A stretch of DNA of 38,316 bases from a virus: positions 1 to 38,316 of IMG/VR virus record IMGVR_UViG_3300011254_000509, one strand, 5' to 3'. The number at the start of each line of letters is the position of its first letter. Position 1 is the first letter of the stretch. Under the pieces are notes generated by a model, which worked only from the letters and a program-made list of their open reading frames with translations, made no database searches and was not told where the DNA came from. The position numbers and the translations under genes were made by a program. Positions 24,115-32,984 of the stretch are shown piece by piece.

Positions 24115-24453
24115 CTAATCTTCATTTTCGTTTATAATAAAATCTTCAACAACTTTTATAGCTTCACTAACACTTTCATTTCCTTCTGCTAATTTCTTCA
24201 ATAAAGGGAGTAGTATCTTAAAACTTGTTGCCATCTGTGCGTTTTGCATTTCAATAATTTTGTACTTACCTTCTAGTATTTGATATTTATCTTGAAGACT
24301 TCTTATGTCGTCTTCATCCTTTTGCAGCCGGGTCATCTTAATTTTAGTTAGATTTGAATCCCTACTGATAAGGTACTCCCAAAGCTTTTTGGCTCCAAAC
24401 ACTGTAACGGCTAAACCGCTAACTGATGATAATACGATTTCAAGTGTTGTCAT
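24115..24453 (-). CDS. Membrane-anchored coiled-coil protein (holin or spanin candidate)
   Basis: 112 residues. An N-terminal hydrophobic stretch (VLSSVSGLAVTVFGA, 7-21) is followed by a long charged coiled coil (about 35-75) and an acidic end (EDFIINENED). One membrane helix plus a helical tail fits small holins or adhesin anchors, but it lies among tail genes, not with the lysis genes. The role is undecided. Confidence 0.6.
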   Translation of the reverse strand: MTTLEIVLSSVSGLAVTVFGAKKLWEYLISRDSNLTKIKMTRLQKDEDDIRSLQDKYQILEGKYKIIEMQNAQMATSFKILLPLLKKLAEGNESVSEAIKVVEDFIINENED

Positions 24454-24487
24454 TGTTTTAAATTATTATTTGTTTAGTCTTTTGTTT

Positions 24488-25714
24488 TCATTGTATTAAT
24501 GGTGTTATTTGAGCTTCAATCCAAGCGTTCAAAGTATCGCTCCAGTGCAAACCGTCTCCAGAGTCAGAGGAGGCGTTCAAAAAACCGCTTCCATTGTCTG
24601 CCTCAGAGTACACGTCAATTATTGGGGAGGTCAAGTATTCGCCAGAATGCCAAGAGTTGAAACTTGCAGGATTTGCTAGCCCATTATAAGGAGGACAATT
24701 CAATAAAATCATGTTTTCTCTTGCTACTCCTTGAGATTCTAACTCATCCGTGAAAGCAAGATATGAGGCTTGAACGGTCGCTAAACTGTTGTTGATAATA
24801 TCATTTATTGGAAACTCAACAACCCACTTGTTCGCGTTTATCAATGCTATTTCTGAAGACTTATTTAACGCTGTACTTGTTTGGTCATTTATTGCAGCCG
24901 TTTTTGTAAGGGTCAGTAAAGGATTATTTGTTTTCAACAATTCAAAATAAGTATTTGAAGGGGTTGTGGCTCCATAACCTTTGGTTTGTGAAGTTCCAAT
25001 AACTCCTATATCTACGTTTTTCATTTCAGTAGATGAAAGCTCAATAGAAGAGACCCAATGCTCACCATTAAAGTGCCCTATAAACATTCTAGAAGAAGAC
25101 ATGTCCAAAAGGCCAAAAGGATAAGCATAAGTATATGTTATCGCTGATCCGTTTTCACTTTCGAGTAAAGAAAGATTTTGAATTGTGACCGTGTAAAGGC
25201 CATTATCATAGTCCAGAGTCATTCTGTATTCGTCATCAATGGAGTTTGTTACTGCTGTAGTAGTAGCATAGCCAGCGTTTGATCCTGTGCCTTGATTGGC
25301 CCACCAAACCTTCCCATTAAAAGAAGCGTTGTCTGTGTCTCTCCAGTGAAGATACCAATCATTTCTTTCAAAAGGGAGTAGAGGGTCTGAATAAAAACCA
25401 ATTGCCAAGCCTTCTGTTGTTGTTGTCATTGACTTTACGATATAATCAACTGTAAAACTCCATTTTGACAAGCCTGTTATATAGTTTTTAAACTCTATTC
25501 TGTCAACAAACGGATAGTTAACTCCTGCAGCAGGACTTCCTGAAAACTTGATATAACCATCTTCTAGGACAACACTTGTACTTCCTGTTGTTTCTATATC
25601 AAAATCATTTAGATCAGAAAGATCAGATGCCTTCACTCTGAAAATTCTACCAAATGGTGTTGGTCCCAAGTTTGGAGTTGAAGCCCTAAGAAGATTTAAG
25701 TCGCGCCCGTACAT
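24488..25714 (-). CDS. Tail-associated SGNH-type esterase with lectin-like N-terminus
   Basis: 408 residues. Residues about 50-230 form a concanavalin/laminin-G-like beta sandwich (YIKFSGSPAAGVNYPF, WSFTVDYIVKS, LTLDYDNGLYTVTIQ-like strands). The C-terminal part has SGNH blocks: VIGTSQTKGYG (Ser242), PINDI (N304) and GDGLHWS (D387, H390). The first block reads GTS in place of GDS. Such enzymes deacylate polysaccharide; on a phage tail it would trim host surface sugars. TAATG coupling to the small gene before. Confidence 0.75.
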   Translation of the reverse strand: MYGRDLNLLRASTPNLGPTPFGRIFRVKASDLSDLNDFDIETTGSTSVVLEDGYIKFSGSPAAGVNYPFVDRIEFKNYITGLSKWSFTVDYIVKSMTTTTEGLAIGFYSDPLLPFERNDWYLHWRDTDNASFNGKVWWANQGTGSNAGYATTTAVTNSIDDEYRMTLDYDNGLYTVTIQNLSLLESENGSAITYTYAYPFGLLDMSSSRMFIGHFNGEHWVSSIELSSTEMKNVDIGVIGTSQTKGYGATTPSNTYFELLKTNNPLLTLTKTAAINDQTSTALNKSSEIALINANKWVVEFPINDIINNSLATVQASYLAFTDELESQGVARENMILLNCPPYNGLANPASFNSWHSGEYLTSPIIDVYSEADNGSGFLNASSDSGDGLHWSDTLNAWIEAQITPLIQ

Positions 25715-25995
25715 TATTTCGTCAAGTTTGCGTTTCCTGCTCCAAGTTCAATCTCTGTAAAACTCTTTCCGTCTTGCGCTGAAATATAACCACCATTTCC
25801 ACCAACAGCAGAACCTGGGGTTGAAACATATAGGCCGCGAACATTTTCATCGCTTCCTGAATGTTTTAATCTTGTAACCGTTGCGTCTGCAGATAAAAAA
25901 ATCTGTGAAGCGTTAATTGTATGCAAGTCTGTATCGTTTATAATACTCCCTCCTTTGTGTTGGGCTATTGTTGATAATCCTTTTGTTGCTCTCAT
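25714..25995 (-). CDS. Small structural protein upstream of the esterase
   Basis: 93 residues: MRATKGLSTIAQHKGGSIIN, then DLHTINASQIFLSADATVTRL and GNGGYISAQDGKSFTEIELG. This is the style of short proteins that join fibres or decorate capsids in flavophages. It is translationally coupled to the esterase (TAATG), so it may anchor it to the particle. Confidence 0.6.
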   Translation of the reverse strand: MRATKGLSTIAQHKGGSIINDTDLHTINASQIFLSADATVTRLKHSGSDENVRGLYVSTPGSAVGGNGGYISAQDGKSFTEIELGAGNANLTK

Positions 25996-26021
25996 TTTTA
26001 TTTATTGTTAAATTTTTTTAA

Positions 26022-27860
26022 TTAAAATTGTCCTCTTGCATCTCTCACAACTGCAAAAGAATCTGAGGTACTGTATAGTCGTGAAGAAGCAATACTACCA
26101 TTAGTATCCATAAACCACCCTGAAGCAGTTGGGTTTCCTGCCGTTGGGGTGCACGTCTTAAGTGTTTGTAGTATATTAAATATTGGGCTGCTTGTCCCTT
26201 GCATTGGTAATTGTAAGGTCTCGTCTATCACTGAATCCATTTGGGCCTTAATAGGTAAATGATAGTCTGTAAAACCTTGGAAAGAAAAACCTTCGCAAAA
26301 TGATATTGCGCCCGTTAAATTAGAAGGCCCGCCTTTAGTTAAAACCCATCCAGCCCCCGTTAACCTATCGAAAGCATAAAGAGTTGTGTTAAATGTTGCT
26401 GCTCTTGTTGTGGCCACATGGCTAGCGTTATAATACAAACCATCATCACTATTATAATAAGCAGCGTTTAAATCTATAAATCTATAGTTATGCCCTAAAC
26501 CTTCTTTATCAAATTGAACCTTATAAAAATCTCCGTTTGCGAGCGCTTGCATTCTACCATCCGCCGGAATTGTATTATCGTAAGTGCCGTTTATATTATG
26601 CCATCCTTCGTCATAAGTATTGTAAATTACATCCCAAGTTGGTTGAGGCACATTATAATAAATATCGCCCACACCATTAGGAAATTCTAATTTAAGTAAT
26701 TCCTGACTATTAGTTATTATGGTTGGATTTATAGTATTTCCGTCAGTATCTACCGTTTCAATTTCTTTAGGTATTGTATTACCGACTTTGGGACCATCAA
26801 TAGGAACGCCGTTTAAGTTTTCTAAAGGATTATTAAAATAAAGAACTTTACTATTTGGGTCATCCAAATCAATATCTGGTGTGATCTCTTCGTCTTCTGA
26901 ATTGTACAAGGTGTAATCTACATTCTCACCACTTGGAGTACTAGATAGAGATATAGACCCGGCATTTAATGTTTGAGTAACTGGATCACACGAAGCAGAA
27001 TCTACAGTAATTCGTTTAGTATTAGCCGTATTTGTTGTAAGTGTACCAGTGTCGTTTCCTAGCGAATCAACAACCTCAATTGCTATGTTTTGCCCCGCAG
27101 CCGTATCGACACCCGTATCTACCCCGTTGAATGAAGTCGTTACATCTTGACATGTGTTCGGGTCCTGTTCGTCAGGACAATCACAAAACGAATAAATCAA
27201 AACTTCTAAATCAACTTGAAGCTCTACACCAGAAAGTGGTTGATCAAAAATCAACTCATCATTTCCCCATACAGTAGAATCCCCAAAATTCGGCCACTCT
27301 TCGCGCCTTGCTCTTTCTGGCTCATTGAATCTGTCATCATCTTGAACCAGTTTAAAAAACAAATCTGCCATTGAATGAGCTGGATCTATTACTTTAGATT
27401 GTTGTAGTTTTGTAGTGTCGTACTTTTTCAAGTAGTTCAGTAAGAATATAGGTCGAATCGAACCTGTATAAGCTATATCAGAATCGTATTCTCCCGGCTG
27501 TGTTGCTCTAGTTTTTGGTAAGTAAACAACTGGATTCTTAACGTTCTTCTTTTTGGCTCTCTCTCCTTCTACTTTTCGGTGCGAACCGTGCCAGAACTCA
27601 GGCGCTTCTAGTTGAAACGTCACCTCTCCTGGAGCAGTTGAACCTTTTAATGTAATATCTTGGTTTAGTGTGAAATCAGTTACCGTATAATTATTCCCAT
27701 CAATAGTAAGCGACTGTCCCAAGTGAACCCAATATGTATTGCAAACCGATACAGTAAAACTCGTAGAGTTATTGGTCGTTACGTTAGTAATCGTCAATAC
27801 AGGAGTCATTTGATTCACTATCGACTCAATTACTGTTACTATGTTAGCTGCGTAATTCAT
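26022..27860 (-). CDS. Neck/appendage protein with C-terminal Lcl (DUF1566) domain
   Basis: 612 residues. The N-terminal 230 look like a tail-completion or neck protein following the connector (SMADLFFKLVQDDDRFNEPE, EEWPNFGDSTVWGNDELIF). The middle (about 240-400) is beta-rich with Cys-bearing linkers (CDCPDEQDPNTC). The C-terminal 150 have the Lcl/DUF1566 pattern: GAISFCEGFSFQGFTDYHLP then a Ser-Thr-Ser stretch (SRLYSTSDSF) and AVVRDARGQF at the end. That C-type-lectin-like fold usually binds surfaces. A neck protein fused to an adhesin-like head suggests a whisker or appendage. TAATG coupling to the connector. Confidence 0.68.
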   Translation of the reverse strand: MNYAANIVTVIESIVNQMTPVLTITNVTTNNSTSFTVSVCNTYWVHLGQSLTIDGNNYTVTDFTLNQDITLKGSTAPGEVTFQLEAPEFWHGSHRKVEGERAKKKNVKNPVVYLPKTRATQPGEYDSDIAYTGSIRPIFLLNYLKKYDTTKLQQSKVIDPAHSMADLFFKLVQDDDRFNEPERARREEWPNFGDSTVWGNDELIFDQPLSGVELQVDLEVLIYSFCDCPDEQDPNTCQDVTTSFNGVDTGVDTAAGQNIAIEVVDSLGNDTGTLTTNTANTKRITVDSASCDPVTQTLNAGSISLSSTPSGENVDYTLYNSEDEEITPDIDLDDPNSKVLYFNNPLENLNGVPIDGPKVGNTIPKEIETVDTDGNTINPTIITNSQELLKLEFPNGVGDIYYNVPQPTWDVIYNTYDEGWHNINGTYDNTIPADGRMQALANGDFYKVQFDKEGLGHNYRFIDLNAAYYNSDDGLYYNASHVATTRAATFNTTLYAFDRLTGAGWVLTKGGPSNLTGAISFCEGFSFQGFTDYHLPIKAQMDSVIDETLQLPMQGTSSPIFNILQTLKTCTPTAGNPTASGWFMDTNGSIASSRLYSTSDSFAVVRDARGQF

Positions 27861-28375
27861 TAACCTAAACCGTTATAAAAATCAAGGTGCTGCCCGTTGT
27901 ATTCTGGATAATCCGAAGAGTTATCACATATGTACCACTGAATCATTCGAGCCGTTCTAATAGCTTCGTTATAATTCTTAGCCATCCAAATACCGTCATT
28001 TGTTGGTGTACTATTTTCGGATAGTTGCGTGTGATTACCGCCCGTGGTTACCAACGAGTTGTTTTGTCTTGCGTAATAAAACCAAAGAATCCCTTTGATA
28101 GAGAACTGCATACCTTTCGATTCAACAACAGAGCTGCCACAGTCTTCTTGGAACGCATCCCAAATGGATTTAAATCGGGCGTCTAGTAGTGACGAATCAC
28201 CAACAACAGCATCCCAATTGGCTAAGAATAGATTTCCCAATTCAACACCGAGTAATTGTCGAACGAATGGCCGGGCGTGTTGGTTTAGTATCTGATCAAA
28301 CCAATCAGAAGTGTTAAGGTCTTCTTGTAAAAACTCTTCTCCTGTGAAGTCTGATATCGATATTAATTCCGCCAT
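27860..28375 (-). CDS. Head-tail connector protein
   Basis: 171 residues, mostly helical: ISDFTGEEFLQEDLNTSDWF, HARPFVRQLLGVELGNLFLA, then MQFSIKGILWFYYARQNNSL and a helical end. This pattern and its spot two genes after the capsid match gp6-like connector/DUF6712-type proteins of Bacteroidota phages. It would sit between portal and tail. Confidence 0.68.
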   Translation of the reverse strand: MAELISISDFTGEEFLQEDLNTSDWFDQILNQHARPFVRQLLGVELGNLFLANWDAVVGDSSLLDARFKSIWDAFQEDCGSSVVESKGMQFSIKGILWFYYARQNNSLVTTGGNHTQLSENSTPTNDGIWMAKNYNEAIRTARMIQWYICDNSSDYPEYNGQHLDFYNGLG

Positions 28376-28384
28376 TTACCACCA

Positions 28385-28413
28385 AAAGCCCGCACCGATT
28401 AAGTGCGAGCTTT
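28385..28413 (-). terminator. Rho-independent terminator after the capsid unit
   Basis: Leftward AAAGCTCGCAC and GTGCGGGCTTT form an 11-bp stem with one T-G pair and a 7-base loop, then TTGG. It follows the 56-aa gene and would end capsid transcripts. Confidence 0.75.
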
Positions 28414-28430
28414 CTAGTGCGTAACTAAAA

Positions 28431-28601
28431 CTATGCTTTTTTTGCTTTACGAGAAGCTGCTTCCTTTTTTTTAGGAGTTTCCTCCGTTTTAAGTTCGGCT
28501 ACATCTCGTATGATTAGGTCAGAAGCGAGCATGCTATCACACTCTATTTCCTCACCTTTCTTCCTTGTTGCGAAATCTTCTTTAAAAACAATTTTTCTCA
28601 T
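28431..28601 (-). CDS. Small Lys/Ala-rich protein after the capsid gene
   Basis: 56 residues from ATG 28601, six bases after the capsid stop; TAG at 28431-28433. MRKIVFKEDFATRKKGEEIE gives a short beta-like start, and the end is basic (TPKKKEAASRKAKKA). Similar small proteins, often with a basic tail, follow the capsid gene in many siphoviruses; some help pack or decorate heads. The function is not known here. Confidence 0.65.
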   Translation of the reverse strand: MRKIVFKEDFATRKKGEEIECDSMLASDLIIRDVAELKTEETPKKKEAASRKAKKA

Positions 28602-28607
28602 AACTTA

Positions 28608-29873
28608 TCAAGTTGCTAAAGTAACTAATGCTGCTGAGATATCTGTAACCTCTAAGAAACCAGTTTTGTCTACTTCTCTAATTAAGAACGCTAAACGTTT
28701 TCTGATTTTTAAAGTCATAGTATCTTCAACGAATTGCTGATCAACATATCCTTTTGAAATCTCTACTCCAGTTCTTTCGTAGATTCTTGCAAATCTAGTG
28801 TCACCAACCGCCATTGTATTAGCTGCTACAGTGTTGTCTTCAACGATTGTTAAACCGTCTACAACGTTTCCTGATCTGTCAACGAATGGAGGTAAAATAT
28901 AGTTATTATTAGCATCTTTCTTCAATTTCATTTTGTTGATGTCTACTAAATTCATCAAAGCGAAGTTTACTCTATATTTACCACCTCTTGACGCAGAAAT
29001 AGATTCTCTTAGTTTTACAATCAAATCATAAATAGAAGCGTCTGTAATACCAGAAGCTGCTGGCACATAAGCAGGGATAGAAGTGAATAATCCAGTAAGG
29101 TTCGCGCCTGTACCATCTCCATTCACTACTTGGTCATTGATTTTGATATCAACATTAGTTCTCAAGAACATACCAAGCTCTGCGTAGAACATTTGTTCAT
29201 CTTCGAAGAACTCTTCTGTAACTGGTAACGTGTCACCAACTTTTTGAATTGGCATTGTGTATTGTTTCCATTTAGCAGTAGACTCTGGGAATGTTCCGCC
29301 CTCCGCAACCATTGCCGCAGCTCTTACTGTTGTAGATTCGTCCCAATCCCAATAATTGATGTTTTTGTTGATGTTCTGATTGTCAGAAATAACCTGTTTT
29401 GGGAAGATAGCATAAGCATTTCTTTCCGCTTCAGAAAGTTGACCAACACTTGGGATGTCAAATCCGGCAGTGTTTGTAGCAATTGCCGCAACATTCGTTA
29501 AGGCTTTTACTTCAACTTCACCAGAATTACCTTTTGCAATAGATTTTACTGTATCTTTGATTGCATTAAAAGCTTTAGACAATAGGTTTTCTCCTTTGTC
29601 AGCTCTTTCAGACATTCCCTTAACTTCTAAAGCAACTTGTCTAAGTGCTTTGTTAAGTGTTTCAAACTGTTCGTTGTAGTTCTCAGCCATTTCTTTTTTA
29701 GCTTTCTCTACCGCCTCAGTGTTTCCTTTTTCGATTTCTTCTCTAATTAAATTCGCGTTTTCTTCATTCAAAGCGTCAAAGTGATTGGCTTTTTCAATGT
29801 CAGAAAGGGAATCAAATTTTTCTTGCGACAACTCAATAGCTATCAAGTAAGCCGCCAAAGTTTTTAATTTCAT
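28608..29873 (-). CDS. HK97-fold major capsid protein
   Basis: 421 residues. The first 120 form a charged coiled-coil delta/scaffold domain (EKANHFDALNEENANLIREE...), probably removed by the protease gene before it. The rest follows the HK97 plan: N-arm, E-loop around VAEGGTFPESTAKWKQYTMP, then IQKVGDTLPVTEEFFED, the P domain with DQVVNGDGTGANLTGLF, and the end VGDTRFARIYERTGVEISKG. Short 11-base gap after the protease gene. Confidence 0.93.
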   Translation of the reverse strand: MKLKTLAAYLIAIELSQEKFDSLSDIEKANHFDALNEENANLIREEIEKGNTEAVEKAKKEMAENYNEQFETLNKALRQVALEVKGMSERADKGENLLSKAFNAIKDTVKSIAKGNSGEVEVKALTNVAAIATNTAGFDIPSVGQLSEAERNAYAIFPKQVISDNQNINKNINYWDWDESTTVRAAAMVAEGGTFPESTAKWKQYTMPIQKVGDTLPVTEEFFEDEQMFYAELGMFLRTNVDIKINDQVVNGDGTGANLTGLFTSIPAYVPAASGITDASIYDLIVKLRESISASRGGKYRVNFALMNLVDINKMKLKKDANNNYILPPFVDRSGNVVDGLTIVEDNTVAANTMAVGDTRFARIYERTGVEISKGYVDQQFVEDTMTLKIRKRLAFLIREVDKTGFLEVTDISAALVTLAT

Positions 29874-29884
29874 TTTGTGTTTTT

Positions 29885-30685
29885 TTAGTTAAAAATTGTG
29901 TTAAACTGTGATTTTCGAGTGTCTTTCAACGGCTCATTTGTTGAAGTGCTTTGTGCGGCTTCAATATTTTTGCTCGATTCAACCGATAGTGTCGGCGTGA
30001 ATGAGTTACTTCCTTTTAATACTGCTGAACCTTCAACCACTTTAGCTTCAGTTACAGCCCAGAAATAGCCATTATCTTCGGCGTCTTTCTGATTTACTAC
30101 TTGGTCAATGTACTTATTCCATGTCGCAAACTCTTCTTTGTATTCTTCATCCTCAGAATTAATAGCCAGTGCAATCTTTACGTATTGCATACCTACCGAA
30201 TGCTCCTTAACAGTTCCGCGCGCATATCTCTTAAACATGGATTCATTTTCAGCCTTTTCGACTTCTGCTATGAACGTTAACGCTTGAGTTTGGCCCTTAA
30301 ATCTAAATCCTAAATCCTTCCATGAGACATCATTCGCAACCGCTTTTACCTGATCCGAAATCATGTGATCAAAATCCATTTTGTGTTCTTGCAGTAATAG
30401 GATAGACTTGTTTTCTTTCAATGATTTTGTCCAAAGACCAGGGATATGAACGTCCTTGTGCGAATCCATTATACCAGTAGTGTTAATTACAACCTCTACT
30501 GTTACTTTGTTTGTGGAATCGGGGTCAATGGTTTGAGATTTTTCAGTACCAGAGTCAACAGATGTAACCAATATTGGGTCGGCCTTTTTTAATCCAGCCG
30601 CTTTTTTTGATTTAATTAATAACTCTTTGTTCGCCTTTAGGTAATCAAACAGCTCCTTTGTCGTGTTGAATTGTGGTATCTCCAT
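29885..30685 (-). CDS. Prohead protease (HK97/S78 type)
   Basis: 266 residues. The family motif shows at ILLLQEHKMDFDHMIS (His101) and KEHSVGMQYVK (Ser163), with GIMDSHKDVH before it. It would mature the capsid by cleaving the delta domain of the major capsid protein and itself. The Lys-rich N-terminus (KSKKAAGLKKADP) is probably cut off. The ATG at 30685 lies within the end of a small charged ORF. Confidence 0.9.
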   Translation of the reverse strand: MEIPQFNTTKELFDYLKANKELLIKSKKAAGLKKADPILVTSVDSGTEKSQTIDPDSTNKVTVEVVINTTGIMDSHKDVHIPGLWTKSLKENKSILLLQEHKMDFDHMISDQVKAVANDVSWKDLGFRFKGQTQALTFIAEVEKAENESMFKRYARGTVKEHSVGMQYVKIALAINSEDEEYKEEFATWNKYIDQVVNQKDAEDNGYFWAVTEAKVVEGSAVLKGSNSFTPTLSVESSKNIEAAQSTSTNEPLKDTRKSQFNTIFN

Positions 30686-30764
30686 CCTCTTTTTTTATGA
30701 GTTTCTGAGATTTGACCTTGTTTTCACGGTCTTTTTTTATCTTCTTAACCTCTTTACTTTCCAT
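30645..30764 (-). CDS. Small highly charged ORF ahead of the protease
   Basis: 39 residues from ATG 30764 to TGA 30645-30647: MESKEVKKIKKDRENKVKSQ then KLIKKEDGDTTIQHDKGAV. It overlaps the protease start by 41 bases in another frame. A TAAGTTTG box lies at 30773-30780. Coupled translation of the protease is plausible, but composition is low in complexity, so it may be chance. Confidence 0.35.
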   Translation of the reverse strand: MESKEVKKIKKDRENKVKSQKLIKKEDGDTTIQHDKGAV

Positions 30765-30796
30765 AATTTTAACAAACTTATGCAAAAACTTTTATA

Positions 30797-30812
30797 TTTT
30801 CATACATTTGTT
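30797..30812 (+). promoter_or_regulatory. Late-promoter-like motif of the portal gene
   Basis: TTTTCATACATTTGTT with a TACATTTG -7 box, 18 bases ahead of the portal ATG (30830). The same 16 bases lie ahead of the tail tube gene on the other strand. No TTG at the -33 distance. Confidence 0.55.
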
Positions 30813-30829
30813 ACAAAAATTATCCAAAC

Positions 30830-32077
30830 ATGAGTAATTCATTTCGACTTTTTGGAAACGATGGCCTTTTAAAAAGAGCATTTCGTTTCGGTTCAAACAA
30901 TAACAAGTACATTTCCCAACCAGATTTCCATCTGCAACCCTTTAATCTAAGTCGAAACGAGGATTATATTTCGGTAGAAGGTAAGGAACGAGACATTTAT
31001 CTCACAACTGCTGAGCTCCGAGTCGTTATTGACCGACTTGCATTGATGTTGTCGAATGGTCATTGGGTACATAGGGATAATAATGGCGATATCATAGAGA
31101 AAAGCGAATTTGTGAAATTACTGGACAATCCTAACGCCTTACAATCCCGAAACGAATTCTTATTTCAATTCATGGTTCACCGTTGTTTGTATGGCAACGA
31201 TTTTGTGTACGAACTAAAAGCATCTTCATTTTTCGAAGTACCAGAAGCCCTTTGGCATTTGTCACCATCTAGAATCAAAGTAAAACGAACGGGTAAAATA
31301 TGGAAACAGACGAAAGTAGAGGACATTATAGAATCCTATTGCTTCGAAATGGACGGTGGCGTTAATGACGAAACGTTCACCCCTTCTGATATCATACAGT
31401 TCTCAATGCCGAATCCAGATGATCCCGTATTGGCAGCATCTCCTTTGTTGTCGGTTAGAATGGCACTGTCTAATTTACGTGCGGCACTAGGTTATCGAAA
31501 TGTAATACTAACCAAGAAGGGGGCGATTGGTATCTGGTCCAGTGATGCAAAAGACGTTGCCGGAACTGTTAACCTAACCGACCCAGAACAAAAGGAACTA
31601 TCCAGACAACTAACAGAAACGTACGGAATCGGAGACAGACAAGCATCCGTTATGGTTTCAAGCAAGCCTTTGAAGTGGACACCTGCCGTTTATCCTACAA
31701 AGGATTTGGAATTGTTCAAAGAAGTTGACGAGGATATGAAATCTATCATTGACCTATACGGAGCAAATGAGAATATGTTCTCACGTTCTTCGGATGGTAA
31801 AGGTTCCACGTTTGACAATGTGGCCATGGGTGAAAAGCAGTGCTATCAAAATACTATCTTCCCAATTGCTTCGGATCTAGCAAACGGTTTAGCCAAACGT
31901 TGGGGTATTCTGGACCGAGGAGAAACGCTTGAGTTAGAATACGACCACTTGCCAGTGATGCAAGAGGATGAAGGTAAGCGAGCCGAAGTAGTTAAGAGAA
32001 AGGCCGAAGCGTATAAGATTTTAATCGAGCAGGGATTTAACGAACAGGCGGCGCGTGATATTGTAGGGTTTGAGTAA
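30830..32077 (+). CDS. Portal protein (HK97 family)
   Basis: 415 residues. LTTAELRVVIDRLALMLSNG, the LLDNPNALQSRNEFLF motif, CLYGNDFVYEL, LWHLSPSRIKV, DIIQFSMPNPDDP, SPLLSVRMALSN and the late DLYGANENMFS...STFDNVAMGEKQCYQNTI all follow the HK97 portal plan. It would form the ring through which DNA enters and leaves. It is complete, yet it is on the + strand, while terminase, protease and capsid genes around it are on the minus strand: an inversion of one gene. It carries its own promoter motif. Confidence 0.92.
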   Translation: MSNSFRLFGNDGLLKRAFRFGSNNNKYISQPDFHLQPFNLSRNEDYISVEGKERDIYLTTAELRVVIDRLALMLSNGHWVHRDNNGDIIEKSEFVKLLDNPNALQSRNEFLFQFMVHRCLYGNDFVYELKASSFFEVPEALWHLSPSRIKVKRTGKIWKQTKVEDIIESYCFEMDGGVNDETFTPSDIIQFSMPNPDDPVLAASPLLSVRMALSNLRAALGYRNVILTKKGAIGIWSSDAKDVAGTVNLTDPEQKELSRQLTETYGIGDRQASVMVSSKPLKWTPAVYPTKDLELFKEVDEDMKSIIDLYGANENMFSRSSDGKGSTFDNVAMGEKQCYQNTIFPIASDLANGLAKRWGILDRGETLELEYDHLPVMQEDEGKRAEVVKRKAEAYKILIEQGFNEQAARDIVGFE

Positions 32078-32172
32078 CTTTCGATAACGTTTAGTAAAAA
32101 GCATTAAAACGAAATTTTACCGCTGCTTTATGAAAAATAAAGAGTGTTCAAGTCTGTAGTTTTGAAGGCGCA
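32078..32172. terminator. Spacer after portal, possible terminator
   Basis: AAAGCA (32098-32103) and TGCTTT (32124-32129) can pair, with TAAAA/TTTTA inside, followed by an A-rich stretch and no clear T run. A weak rightward terminator for the portal transcript. Confidence 0.3.
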
Positions 32173-32307
32173 CTATGATTGGCTACACCCCCTCAATAAA
32201 CAACGCTCTACAAAAGCTGTGATACCATTCCCTGACATTAGTCCTTTTATGGTTGCCCCTCCAATCCGCATATCACCGTTTACATTCAGGCACTCTTTAT
32301 AATTCAT
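32173..32307 (-). CDS. Small ORF (44 aa) convergent with portal
   Basis: ATG 32307 after a GAAGGA site; stop 32173-32175. MNYKECLNVNGDMRIGGATI followed by KGLMSGNGITAFVERCLLRG and CSQS. Balanced composition and a good ribosome-binding site favour a real gene, but it is short and unrecognised. About 90 bases separate it from the next gene upstream. Confidence 0.4.
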   Translation of the reverse strand: MNYKECLNVNGDMRIGGATIKGLMSGNGITAFVERCLLRGCSQS

Positions 32308-32395
32308 TCCTTCATCATTAGTTTAAGATACAAATATCTTTGGTTTCTATCGGTTGTAAGCGCAATGGCTTGTCGTGTTAATCTGTGAAATTTTC

Positions 32396-32641
32396 TCATT
32401 TTACTTGTCTTTTATACGCGTCTCGTTCCTTCTCTAAAAACAAGATCCTTGCGTGAAGTTCGTTAATTTCGTTCGTTACTGCCTTTTCAAAAGTAAGCTT
32501 TTCTGCTCGGTTTGGATTCAGAACTTTATCCTGAATGGCCCCGAACAAGCGTTGCGTTCTATCCGTTACCAATAGCTTCTCGTCATCATCCAACTCAATA
32601 AACTTATTGGTCGGTTCGGTGTAGGTGTTTTTAATACTCAT
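32396..32641 (-). CDS. Small protein with C-terminal helix, unknown
   Basis: 81 residues. Acidic start (NKFIELDDDEKLLVTDRTQR), helical end (AVTNEINELHARILFLEKER) with heptad spacing. It overlaps the 110-aa gene by 11 bases, so the two are co-translated. Unrecognised. Confidence 0.6.
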   Translation of the reverse strand: MSIKNTYTEPTNKFIELDDDEKLLVTDRTQRLFGAIQDKVLNPNRAEKLTFEKAVTNEINELHARILFLEKERDAYKRQVK

Positions 32642-32963
32642 AATCCATAATTAAATGTTTCAACTCTTTTGTTTGTTCTTCAGTCATATCCAGAACGCGA
32701 ACAACCTCGTCCAAATCGTACCATAACGATACGCTAAATATTACTTCAATCTTTTTAGGTAGGTCGCTGTTTACTTCATACTCTTGTTCGTAATCGTTCC
32801 AATCGTATTGAGGCTCTAGACCTACTTCTATCACAAAATTGAGTTTGAATGATTCGAGATCTTCGAATTTGATAATAATCTTATCTTCATCAAAGTGTTC
32901 TAGTTTACTTAATCTATCCTTTTCGGTTAAGTCTTTCAGTCTTTTTAAAATGTTTTCAATCAT
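32631..32963 (-). CDS. Acidic protein, unknown
   Basis: 110 residues, strongly acidic (EQEYEVNSDLPKK, WYDLDEVVRVLDMTEEQ), with helix-strand alternation and no Cys or membrane segment. It has its own promoter (32985-33014) of the phage's shared type, so it is likely controlled with the early genes, not with the terminase. Acidic small proteins can mimic DNA, but nothing specific supports that here. Confidence 0.6.
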   Translation of the reverse strand: MIENILKRLKDLTEKDRLSKLEHFDEDKIIIKFEDLESFKLNFVIEVGLEPQYDWNDYEQEYEVNSDLPKKIEVIFSVSLWYDLDEVVRVLDMTEEQTKELKHLIMDYEY

Positions 32964-32984
32964 ATCTGTCGCGTTTTGTTACAC

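Noticed and set aside
26022-26500. Diversity-generating retroelement target (C-type-lectin-like domain)
   Set aside because: No reverse transcriptase gene or template repeat is visible in the window.
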